In this document: one piece after another, positions 54,753 to 64,000 of the stretch | Layout of the letters: the number at the start of each line of letters is the position of its first letter | Numbering within the stretch: the first letter of the stretch is position 1 | NCBI RefSeq assembly: GCF_016920785.2 | Contig: NW_024609884.1 | Location: forward strand, 87,536,069-87,600,068 | Direction of reading: 5' to 3' | Length of the DNA stretch: 64,000 nt | DNA from: Ixodes scapularis | Lineage: Eukaryota; Arthropoda; Arachnida; Ixodida; Ixodidae | The notes under the pieces: generated by a model | Database searches by the model: none | What the model saw: only the letters and a program-made list of their open reading frames with translations | Told to the model about the DNA's origin: nothing | Position numbers and translations under genes: made by a program

Positions 54753-55950
54753 TACAGTGTCCGGATTTTTCGGACTTCGCGGGGGGCCACAAAAACGTCC
54801 GAATAATAGAGCAGTCCGAAAAATTGGCAGATAAAAAACTTGCCTTTATTACTTCCAAGTGGGCTTAAAAAAGCCATTGCCTTGCTTCAGGTTATGCCTC
54901 CGTTTGCATTTGGCCACTTTCTATTAGCTTGAGAATCGCTGCCTTCTTTTCTAGCGTTATGGTCGAGTACTTTCCGCACTTCTTAGCGACACTTTGCGGC
55001 AGCAGAAGAACAGATGGGGCCATGACGTCCAAATCATTGTTTTCTGCAAACACGATATACCAAGACGAGACAAGAGGCAGAGAGGCGCAAGCCTTCGACT
55101 GCAATGGCGAATGAACAGAGCAAAATTGTAACAATGATGATGATAATGACACACAGCTAAAAAAAAAAAAGCCATATAGCGTCAGCTAGCAGTAAGATAG
55201 CACTACTCAAGTAGCACTGCCAAACCAAGCCAACCCATGTGCAGTCCACATAGAATCTAAAATGGCAGCTTCTCGGTGGTGTTTCCCGCTGATCGCTTGC
55301 AACGATTTTGTCAGAAAAAGTGCAAGGACACCTAAGCTCTTCTTACGAGCTGTGAATGCGAAAGCATGAAGGTCGTTCTTCTGCTCCCTTAGTTCGTTTG
55401 CGGCATAGTGGCGTGGATGGCCATGTTTCGCTACTGCGGAGGTTGCGGCCAACGGCTGAACGCGTGCGGTCTCGTGAAGTGGCCACGCCGCACTGAGCTC
55501 AGCCATGCAGCCTCTCCAGAGTTTGCCCGAGCGGGCTGTTGCCCAGTCCCGCACCGCTGCACTTCTTACCGGCGGCCGGGCCGCTGCATGCGCTGTGCCA
55601 CCATGGAGAGGGCTTCTCTGGCGGCATCCCTTGGAACTACGCTGCACAAGAGCCAATGGGAGCCTCGTTCCTTGATGACACACGCCAGCCAACGGGAGCC
55701 TATCCATCAGACCGCAGCTTCATTTCACTCCATGGGGACAGGAGAGTTCAGGTGCCGTTCGGCGCGGCTTTAAAGCTGATGACGTCTGTTCGCTCCGTGG
55801 GACAGTTAATGCTTTCACATTAGAAATCAAACTTTCGGACTTTAAGCTGTCCGAAACATCGGTCATGAATATGCACTATTTCTATCGGGGTAGGTCACTG
55901 TCTTTCCTATAGATCCGAAATATTGAACAAATCCGAATTATCGGCGCGAT
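54753..55950 (-). mobile_element. pogo/Tigger-like DNA transposon remnant
   Basis: The left end TA|CAGTGTCCGGATTTTTCGGA is pogo-like; the right side has TTCGGACTTTAAGCTGTCCGAA and ATCCGAATTATCGG near 55850-55950. On the minus strand at about 54892-55024 the translation contains KYSTITLEKKAAILKLIESG, matching the N-terminal CENP-B/Tigger helix-turn-helix ('SLE.KL.I...IE.G'). Most of the transposase is missing, and a GC-rich repeat (55332-55823) occupies the interior. Confidence 0.65.
55332..55823 (-). repeat. GC-rich dispersed repeat, copy 3
   Basis: TAAGCTCTTCTTACGAGCTG..TGCGAAAGCATGAAGG at the left; GGCTTTAAAGCTGATGACGTC and GGGACAGTTAATGCTTTCAC at the right. It is inverted relative to copy 1 (35979-36631) and nested in the pogo-like remnant. 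Terminal AATGCGAAAGCATTAACTGTC/GACAGTTAATGCTTTCACATT suggests a TIR element. Confidence 0.65.
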
Positions 55951-58130
55951 ATGTACACCACCGTACAGACGCCAAGTTGTGCTGCACACAGATGTGAAAT
56001 TTATTTATTTGCTTCAGTGTTATTGCGCTTTCTTCATGCCACTCTCGCTTGTTGTCAACACTGCACTGCTGACGCCACTGCTGCAAATATGCTATTGACT
56101 TTGCACCGTCACCTGCAAATATATGCGTGGCTCACTTTTTATTACGCCAAACAGTTTTCCAACGAACTGGTAACCGCCAAATTACATTTTTTGTTCCGGT
56201 TCAGGTTCAATATCACATGTTCGATTTTGGTTCCGGTTTTGTTCTGGTTCGGTCAAAAGTAACGGTTTTGCTCAGATTTTCGGTTCAACACCCTGTAAAA
56301 AACCTTTGTGTGACTTCATTATATCAAGGTATAACTAAATGAAAAAAAAAAGCAATACTGGTCGTTGATACTTGCAGTATTGTCTTGGGGTAAACATGAT
56401 GTGGTATGTCACTTTCCATGTGTGTCACATGCTTGGATGATGCCGACATACTTTGTTTGCCGTTTGAAAAATCTGCAGGAGACTTGTGGGAGCTTGAAGC
56501 TGATGCAATTTCTTAAATCCTCGTACTGCGCAAGAAGTGGAGCACCAACATTCCTTCACATGGTCCTTTCACAACAATTGCAGCTAATCTACATTTCTAT
56601 TCCAAATGCTTCGTTTTGCTCGTAGCAGCCGTTGAATAGTGAAGTCGCCGACGATATGAGAACAGCAGGATGTCTTTTTCGAAAGCGCAAGCACCGAGCA
56701 AGCGCTCATTGCCTTTTGTAGTGCTTTGGCTTGCAAGATGTTGAAGCGTTGTGGAAGGTACGAAGCTTGCGCCGGAGACAGGACAACTGGAACCCCTCTC
56801 TACCGTTCTCATCCTGTCCGACCATAGTTGCCAACACTTCAGTGGCGCATGATGCATCGCCTCAGTCATGTGCCCATCTACGTACATACAAGCTGAAAAT
56901 AAATTGCCAGGCTCCAAATAGCTTTTTGAACGCCACCTGAATTATCTTAAAATTGTGGATCCAGGCTGGGACACCAAAAAACCGATTGAAAATGTGTTTA
57001 TTTATACGTGGCTGAGATGACCGTCACTCTCGCCCAAAAGCATCAGTACGAAAGTGGTAGAGGAGAAAGGGTGTGGTATTCTCAAACGAATTGGCCCAGG
57101 TTGGCTCGGTGGATATATGGGACCGAGGCTTGGTAAGCCGTGGTCCGGCGCCATGCTGGGCCGGATAGGTGTGTGTGTTCCTGGTTGGAAATGACAGTGC
57201 TGCGGGTTCAGAATCTGGGCCAGGGTGGTGGAGCGGCAAGATGCTGTCGCCAGACATTCCAAGACTGTGACTTTCATGGTGCTTGCAGCGACAGCAAAAG
57301 CCGGGGCTAGGAGAGGTGGGCGAGAGTGCGAGGATGCCCCAGTGGGCCAACACAGATAGCGTGATGCCCGTGCCCCCTTACGATGGATTGCAGCAAACAC
57401 TATGAGTCATGGGAGTCAATCTAATGCAGTGCGAGTGTTGCACGACATTTGGCAGAGGCGCAGCTATGTGCAGGTTGTGTAGTCATGTGAAACGTTCACG
57501 GCGCTCGATTGGCTGCAATGGCTCGTAGCATCCGCCACGGTCCGTCTAAGAAGCTCATCTTTTTTTTTTCACCATTAATACTTAAAAAAACAAAAAGCAA
57601 ACATGAAAAGAAATCGAAGGCTGTCTGTGTGTGTTAGTTTTTTCTGCAGTGGCAAAAGCTGGGAGCCGCCATTGGAGAAACCAAGTGACGAGGATCGAGA
57701 CACTGGGGCGCCTGTCGCTATGATGCTAATCGCCTGGAGCTCGAAACACTGCCCAAGGAAAATATTTTTTTGTTTAGTTTTGTTTTTCAATTGTGGCATG
57801 GTGATCATTCTATTTTCTTTTTTGTTTGCATTCTCTTTCCACTGTCCTTTGCCGTTTTCTCGTCTTCAACTCTGTCATTTGAGGCAGGTAGTTTGCGAGC
57901 AGAGCGTGTGCTAGTAGGAGGGGTCGGTGGCCGAGTGTGCTATACTCGAGGACAACTTTTTCTGGCATTTCCAAAGAAGTGAAGACCATGCGAGCACAGC
58001 TGTGATCGGCACTCAATGTGCACAAGTGCACGGGTACCCATAGCTTTGGCTTCATTGCCCAAAAAAGTTGTCCCCAAGTATAATGTACTGCAGCTCAAAG
58101 CATGTGTAGCAAAAGCTTGCACTACAGAAC
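55951..58130. other. Downstream intergenic stretch, no gene recognised
   Basis: ORFs at 57002-57400 (-) and 57603-57914 (+) are open but show no domain. KSWEPPLEKPSDEDRDTGAP-like text in the latter looks repeat-derived. No splice pattern was identified. Confidence 0.4.
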
Positions 58131-58133
58131 CCA

Positions 58134-58361
58134 CCCAAGCAGCACAGAGTTGGCCAGTCATCGGCCAATGGCTGGCAATGGTCCTTGGCCAAGTGGGCAG
58201 AGACTGGCCGGTAACTGGCCTTTATATGGCCATTGGCTAATGGCCACTGGCCATCAGCCATTGGCCAAGCATTGGCCAATGAATGGCCACTCTCTGGCCA
58301 CTGGCGAAAAGACCATCGCCAGACATTGGCCATTGCTTGGCCAAAATCCGTCCTACTTGGG
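58134..58361. mobile_element. TGGCCA-rich TIR element, about 228 bp
   Basis: Diverged inverted ends CCCAAGCAGCACAGAGTTGG and CCCAAGTAGGACGGATTTTG. Between them the palindrome TGGCCA and variants (TTGGCCAA, CTGGCCAG) occur about 20 times in 190 bp, making the interior able to pair with itself in many registers. Confidence 0.65.
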
Positions 58362-58446
58362 CAGTGATCCTGGCTTCAATCCCCACCCCTGCAAATTTCA
58401 ATATGGATGAGCATCGTACTGGTATGTGATCATGTAACGCCGGAGG

Positions 58447-58843
58447 CATCCATTTTATAGAAGCTTATTTTAGAGACCCATTTATAGAATCCCATTGTAG
58501 AGAAACCCAGTTTAGAGAAAATGGCAATGAGCCTCCTTTTAGTGAACTCTGCCGCTGTGAAGTGGCGTGTACGAGTGGACCAGGTGGGTTAACATTTGTG
58601 TAACGAGCCGCCGCAGACTTTAGCCGGCAAAGTTCCTTAACTGGAGGGGGGAGGGGGAAAGGGGGGGGGGGGTTGCGGGTGCGAGGTTGGGGGGTTAAGA
58701 CACGCCCCAGTGATACATGCACAAGTAGGGGAGTCTATTTCTTAAATGGTGTCCCTTTTTCAATAAACGGCCAGTTTCGATAAACGGACAGTTTTGCCAT
58801 TCTCTAAAATGTGTGTCGATGAAATGGCATTCAATCTACCGTG
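58447..58843. repeat. TAGAGAA-motif repeat, copy 1
   Basis: GGAGGCATCCATTTTATAGAAG at the left to GATGAAATGGCATTCAATC at the right. It is a direct repeat of 59027-59446, with the shared core GTTTAGAGAAAATGGCAATG followed by AGCCTCCTTTTAG. It includes a G-rich interruption at 58641-58680. Confidence 0.65.
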
Positions 58844-59026
58844 ATGGACCCATCTATCACTACTGCGTGAGGCATGTTAAAGACTCCAGGCTAGCGATTG
58901 TAATGCAATGGCTGAATATCTCATCTAAAGTGGGTAACAATGTTGCCATATTCTGGCAGACTCCCGCCGTATTAACTACTCATTGCGGTGTTGTGGGTGC
59001 TGGCCGGTTTATTTGGCATGCAAGTA

Positions 59027-59446
59027 CAGTACCTTGGTACTGTTTTCGAGCGGAGGCATGCGGTTTAGAGAAGCTTGTTTTAGCGAACGCCGTTTTACCG
59101 ACCCCGGTTTATCAAATGCCTTATAGAGAATCCAGTTTAGAGAAAATGGCAATGAGCCTCCTTTTAGCGAATTCGGCCACCACAAAGCGGCGTGTACGGG
59201 TAAATCAGGCGAGTTCACATTTTTGTAATGAGCCGCCACAAAGCGGCGGGAGCGCAGCGGGGGGCATGGATTAACACACGCACCAGTGATACACGCGAAA
59301 AGTAGGAAAGCCTTTTTTTAAAAAGCGTCCCCTTTGCGATAAACGGCATTTCTCTAAACTGAGGCACTGCTTTCTCTAAACCGTGCTTCGATGAAACGTG
59401 CCCATTCTCTAAAACGTGCTTCGATGAAATGACATTCAATCAACTG
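59027..59446. mobile_element. TA-flanked CAGT-ended element, 420 bp (TAGAGAA repeat, copy 2)
   Basis: Left TA|CAGTACCTTGGTACTG, right reverse complement TA|CAGTTGATTGAATGTC, with TA at 59025-59026 and 59447-59448. The body matches the repeat at 58447-58843. Ends and TA duplication fit a pogo/mariner-type MITE. Confidence 0.6.
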
Positions 59447-59597
59447 TAGTAAACCCGTTTTCGAGCACTTGTATGACCACGTAATTTACATACAATGGTG
59501 TTAACGATAAAAAGTAAAGATCAAACAACGAAATTAAGCATATCTATAGACCGACACGCTGTTTACAAACAAGCCTGCGTTTGCCCACACAAGGTGT

Positions 59598-59663
59598 GGG
59601 CACTGCGCGTGCGCAGAAACCAAATTCGCGCGAAGTGAAGCGTCTGCGCATGCGCAGTGCCGT
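59598..59663. promoter_or_regulatory. Pair of NRF-1-type palindromes (possible promoter)
   Basis: TGCGCGTGCGCA at 59604-59615 and TGCGCATGCGCA at 59645-59656 both fit YGCGCAYGCGCR, and lie in an inverted pair GCACTGCGCRTGCGCAGA. The surroundings (59560-59720) are CpG-richer than flanking DNA. No gene was recognised on either side. Confidence 0.4.
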
Positions 59664-60250
59664 TGACAGCGCCACCGCAGCTGTGCGACGTCAGGGCCGC
59701 GTGTTGGTCTATTAGTTTTGCTCTCCTTTCTGTGGCACGGGTTTTGTTGACTACTTTTTTATGGCATTTTTAATGCAGATGACGCCGAGTCGAATCCACT
59801 TTTTTTTTTTTTTAACCAGTGGCAGCTGTGATCTTTCCTTTTTTTTTTAGCAGAGAAAATGCACGGGCGGCCGCAGTCTAAGGTAGGGCTACGAACCAGT
59901 TTGATCCGCTTCATGCTTGTTGAAACCGGTAACCAAACATATTCCAATCCAGAGCTGAACCAGAACAAATGCAAAACAACTGAACCAAACCAAAATAAAA
60001 ACCAGTTCGACTCCCTGGTTTTTTATGGGAATCTAGGTTATTAGTTTATAAGAGTGCCATGGTCTTTATCTTCCATGTTCCAAAAACCTTGCCTTACAGT
60101 GTCTCCTAAATGAGCCCAATCTTCGTAACAAAAACATGTATATCATCCAGGGAGCCTGCAAGGAAGGATGCTCCTCTTCTCAATGGTAGTGTTCAGAAAA
60201 ATTTAAAGCAGAAATTTAACGTAGAAGTTTGGGCTAGTTAGTATTTCCAT

Positions 60251-60482
60251 GATTAAAAATTAAAACAGTGCAAGGACACGGACAAGAAGGTAGACGAACA
60301 AGGTGCTGACTTACAACTAAAGTTTATTCATGCTAACATCAAGTATAAATACTGCAACGTTTGTTTGTTATAACGTTACAGTATTTACACTTGATGTTAG
60401 CACGAATAAACTTTAGTTGCAAGTCAGTGCCTTGTTCGTCTACCTTCTTGTTCGTGTCCTTGTGCTGTTTTAATTTTTAATC
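60251..60482. repeat. Foldback element with about 111-bp arms, 9-bp loop
   Basis: GATTAAAAATTAAAACAGTG..CAAGGACACGG (60251-60362) is inverted at 60372-60482 with only a few mismatches by eye. It resembles in its arm core the foldback at 27468-27614. Confidence 0.8.
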
Positions 60483-60649
60483 AGAAATCTAAATTTCTTT
60501 TACAGCAGATGCAAAAGGTGAGGAATAAACTAAAAACAGGATAGCATTGCAGCACTACCACGAGACAGCAGAAAACTGCACTAACCCGTGTTCTAACAAA
60601 GCAATGCAATGTCTTACCGTAAAATATGGAAGAGCCCACTATTAACATT

Positions 60650-61641
60650 TAAGGACTTTTTTTACTGGTTTTTAATTTGCACCGAACCCGAGCGCACTGA
60701 ACGTAGTAACATAATGAAACTTTTCCTTTCTCGAAATTCGCTTTATTTTAAAATTTAGATGCAAATTAAAATTACAAAAACAAGCAAAAAATAACCTCCT
60801 TCATGACGTCCTTGGTCGCTTGAGTGGCCGTGAACTAGAGGAGGGGTAGTGAGCTCGGCGAGCGCTCACGGCTGCCGCACTCCGTGTCAACGGCTCGAGA
60901 GGGCGCCACTAAAGCATATTCTGGATAGGCTGTAAGGGTATGAAACGGGCAGCCAGGGTGGCTCGCATTGCATTTGCTGCGCGATGAAACACTAATTTGG
61001 CATGACACTTCATTGGCCACAAACGACAGCAAACACGGGGTAAAGATCAGTTCAGAACGGGAGCCACTTCGCGCTGCCATACCGCAAGCCAAAGCTGCTT
61101 GCCGAAGGCCTTTGGAACGCTCGTAACCGGTCAGATCCTCCAGGCCATTTGACCGCATAGCTGCCGCATACATCCGGGACTTTTCTTCACTCGCCGCTCG
61201 CTGGTGCCCGATACCACTACACCTTTCTAGTATGCGCCGCCTTTTCCACCTCTTGGTGGCGGGTATGCCGACGGATCATTTCTTGTTTCCGTACTTTCTA
61301 AACTGCATTTGTTTCTTTTCTGATCTTAAAATAGTGAACAAAAACTACTTTTATAAATAATAGAAACGGTTCACACCACTTGTATTTTCTATTTCGACTA
61401 AAAAATAAGCTTTTAGTGGCTCTGACCAGTAGTAAGCCCAGGAGCAAGGACGTCGCATTTCGCGTGCTTTCGGCACCGCGGGTCGCCCCCATAGGTGAAG
61501 GAGGTTTCCGCGTCGTCCGGTTAAAATATGACGCACTGATATTTAGTTACTCTCTCCGTGTCCGCTGGCTTGCCCGAACCTCAAGAGGCATGGAAACCGC
61601 AAAAAAGGTAAACGCTTAAATATGATCGCAGGGCCCCTTTC
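60650..61641 (-). mobile_element. piggyBac-type non-autonomous element, second copy, ends decayed
   Basis: Inverted relative to 41386-42383 with about 1 kb of similarity (for example GACGTCCTTGGTCGCTTGAG, GGGGTAAAGATCAGTTC, CGCGTCGTCCGGTTAAAATA). The left end has lost AGGGGCCCTGCA (it reads TTTAAGGACTTTTTTTACTGG); the right end CGCAGGGCCCCTTT is followed by CAGT, so no TTAA remains there. Confidence 0.8.
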
Positions 61642-62979
61642 AGTGCTTGATTTGGCCGGACAAGCAGCTAAGTTTAGATTAACCCAGTTTTCAGTGAAAC
61701 TGTGGTAGGCACTCCCCTGGTATTTTACGGTGAGTGCTTGTGCAGTGTATCTTTTTTCCTAGGCTCTCTTAAGTTCAAAACATGCTTTAGAAATATTTTG
61801 GGTCATTTCTTTTTCCAACCTAATTCAACTTGTTTTCATTTGCTCGGATTTCTTCTTCAACCTCTCTTTTTCTGTTCTTTGGGCACACAAACGGATTTTG
61901 CCTCTTGGACGATCACTTTGCTGCATAGGCTTTTCAACACCTATAATCAACATCTAGGCCAGGAAACTAATATTTTTTTCTCAACAAAGCACCTTGGGGA
62001 AAACTTTTTCCTGCATAGAGAGGGTGCAGATTGGAAAAATGCAAAACACTGCTTTTATTTGCAGATACTTCAGTTTCAGTTTAAAATGCATACATTCTTG
62101 GTTATTAATGTGTTGAATCCATGACTTGTACTGGAAGGCACTTGGTTACTTGGTAAAGATGTGAACTATCTGAAAAGAAAAAAAAAAGCCATTGTGTATG
62201 TTATGAGTTGCATAAAATCTGAAATTATTTCCCCTGCTTGTGGGTCCCTTGATAAAAAAAAACCGTGCGTCACTTATTTTTTAAATGTGTAAAATATTGC
62301 TTTAGCTACAATCTGTGCAGTACCAAATAATTAGGGACAGCACAAAGGACCACAAACTAATTGCGAGGTCTTTGCTTGCAACAAAGGAAGGCCCCTGTGG
62401 CTGCAAATATATATTTTTTATATATATTTATCAATACTGTTGGCTTTTTCTTGAAAGTCATTACAGGAGAGGGTGATATATAGTTACACAATTGCACCAA
62501 GCTTGCTACAAACGAAATAACTTGGAAAACTTAGAATAACTTAGATTTACAATTTATACTTCCATTTCGGTGTACAATACTTGCTGCAATAGGGTGAATT
62601 CAGGTAAGATCGAACAGAGTGCAGCTGGTTGATAGTTTCAAATTGCTTCAGAATTTTATGTCATTTTTCAGTCCCTGGAATAAACAAAATCATAAATATT
62701 TTCACCCACCAAAAAAAAATTCTCGGACACAAAAAATTGTTGTTTACGAACAGGTGAAAAGTCGCATTTATGTGCGCAGCCAGAGTGGTCGCCTTTGGCG
62801 ATAAATAGCGGAGCTGTACTTTCTGAGCGAGTTTTATCATTTTTGGACGCAGTCTGGATGCTTCATAATAAAAAAAAATAAAATTGTTATTTTTTTTTTT
62901 TTTTTTATGATAAAACAATTTTGGCTAGTTGATAAGTTTTCCCCCTTCGAAAAAGGGGCTCAGTAGAGGAGCTTGCATC
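61642..62979. other. AT-rich stretch, no gene recognised
   Basis: 61702-62124 is an open 140-codon frame on +, hydrophobic and Phe-rich with no domain. A TATATATTTTTTATATATAT tract is at about 62405. Homopolymer A/T runs are near 62870-62907. Confidence 0.4.
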
Positions 62980-62987
62980 TATTACAC

Positions 62988-63276
62988 CAGTGGTTCTCAA
63001 ATGGGGTCCGCGATCCCCTGTCTCATGAGTCAAGCCCGGCAATATAAGTTGTCTTTTTTCACATTGAGAAGAAACGTTTCAATTTTTGAGCAAGTTCTCT
63101 CATGAGTATGTCATTGAGGTAAGTCTACTTCGCACTAGAAAATAGCTATATTCATTTATAAAATCATTATCATGATTAATGTATACCCTTCTACTCCCCT
63201 CGCCCCAAACGGGGTCCTCCATTATCTCCGCCTATCTACAAGGGGTCCGCGAAACATCAATGGTTGAGAACCACTG
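62988..63276. mobile_element. hAT-like MITE, 289 bp
   Basis: Ends CAGTGGTTCTCAA..TGGGGTCCGCG and inverted CGCGGACCCC..TTGAGAACCACTG. Flanking 8-mers TATTACAC (62980-62987) and TATTAGAC (63277-63284) match at 7 of 8. This terminus is a classic hAT (Charlie-like) end. Confidence 0.85.
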
Positions 63277-63284
63277 TATTAGAC

Positions 63285-64000
63285 CATCAATATGTTGCAA
63301 CATTTTTTAATGGATATTACACTCAAATAAAATATAATGATGAAACAATTTTCAAAAAATCAAGAATTTTTTTTTTTAATTGTTATCAGGAGCTTTTTTT
63401 TTGTTTCATGCTTTTCTTGTGTTTGCGCGTCCAGTGACGTGATTGGTCCGAATCATTTCGGAGCAGCTCTTGGAGCAGCAAAAATAACTTTTGTAGCATC
63501 ATTCTTATGCATACTAATGCAGACATTATGTTAAGATTAATGTGTCGGCGTGTCCCACTTAAATGCAATGTCTACATTGCCTTCTCACTGACGTGCGACC
63601 CTTAGTTTGCATCAATTGCACAGCAGGAGGGAGTCCCTCAAACACAAAACTAGCGTTTAGTTGCGTGGAGAAGCACCAGAAAGGCTGAGTGATGAAGGAC
63701 AGTACGAACTGCTGTGAATGGTTATTCTAAGTACTGAATGCCTGTGAAATAATAAATAATATAGAGCCCATAAATTAATGTTTCCTTCAAGTTCTAAAGG
63801 TTGTAATAAAACAGCAATTCTTAATTCAGATATAAAAGCACTTGTCATTGGATTATGAACGTCAATTACCTTTTATGTGTAGAACTTTATAACAAAAACG
63901 GCATGCAAACATTCTTCCCGAGCTTCCATCCACTGCTCCTGCCAACTTGGTTCTAATTTACTCAGATCTATATAAAAGTCGCAGCTAAACAGATGAGTTT
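63285..64000. other. AT-rich stretch, no gene recognised
   Basis: Only short ORFs and poly-T/A runs; no repeat with a partner inside the window. Confidence 0.4.

Noticed and set aside
57002..57400. 132-codon ORF on the minus strand
   Set aside because: No domain, low-complexity Pro/His content, no start or splice context. Likely chance in GC-richer DNA.
1..64000. CRISPR arrays, operons, bacterial or viral genome content
   Set aside because: No regularly spaced direct repeats and no compact ORF clusters. Structure and repeats are those of an animal nuclear genome.

Overview
This is eukaryotic, metazoan nuclear DNA. It is AT-leaning, dominated by introns and transposons, with short exons bounded by GT/GC...AG sites. 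The repeats (a 'GGGGCGAAGCTCCTTA' family, TTAA-flanked 'AGGGGCCCTGCAA' elements, TTTAACGTGCA SINE-like units) are of the kind I associate with tick genomes, so a hard tick (Acari, Ixodida) is my best guess. That assignment is inference; no database search was possible.

The backbone of the window is one host gene on the + strand, a SEC23IP/DDHD2-type (PA-PLA1 family) phospholipase, running from before position 1894 to a stop at 54583 with an AATAAA at 54670. Eight coding exons are recognisable: the end of the lipase nucleophile region plus half of a SAM domain (1894-2051), the other SAM half (5235-5334), and the DDHD domain over six exons (20290-20425, 28496-28507, 28562-28652, 35622-35720 or -35771, 38222-38375, 54439-54583). 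Splice phases agree throughout the DDHD part. One exon is a 12-nt microexon encoding FDPV, followed by a 54-nt intron. The linker exon between SAM and DDHD was not found, and the 5' part of the gene, including the catalytic Ser, lies upstream.

The introns are packed with mobile DNA. Intron 5335-20289 holds a foldback, two nested hAT-like elements with perfect 8-bp target duplications (8211-10260 and 8728-9927), a third 2.4-kb hAT-like element (10627-13068), small TA-flanked MITEs, a long hairpin repeat (14848-15248), LINE reverse-transcriptase debris and a 1.4-kb TIR element. Intron 20426-28495 carries a broken, intronless RTEL1-like helicase copy (22412-25221) with a 58-G run, plus a PIF-type MITE. 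Intron 28653-35621 has a second copy of the 1.4-kb element with a nested MITE, and large foldbacks. The last intron (38376-54438, about 16 kb) holds a TTAA-flanked MITE and a complete Ty3/Gypsy LTR retrotransposon (47468-53309). That element has two apparently identical 356-bp LTRs and intact gag and pol, joined by a GGGAAAC -1 frameshift signal directly before the gag stop. It inserted into a LINE fragment whose reading frame resumes on the other side.

Downstream of the host gene (54.7-64 kb) I see only repeats: a pogo/Tigger-like remnant, a dispersed GC-rich repeat, a TGGCCA-rich TIR element, paired CAGT-ended elements, a 110-bp-arm hairpin, a second inverted copy of the TTAA element, a hAT MITE, and one small GC-rich spot with two perfect NRF-1-type motifs. 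No CRISPR or bacterial operon structure is present.
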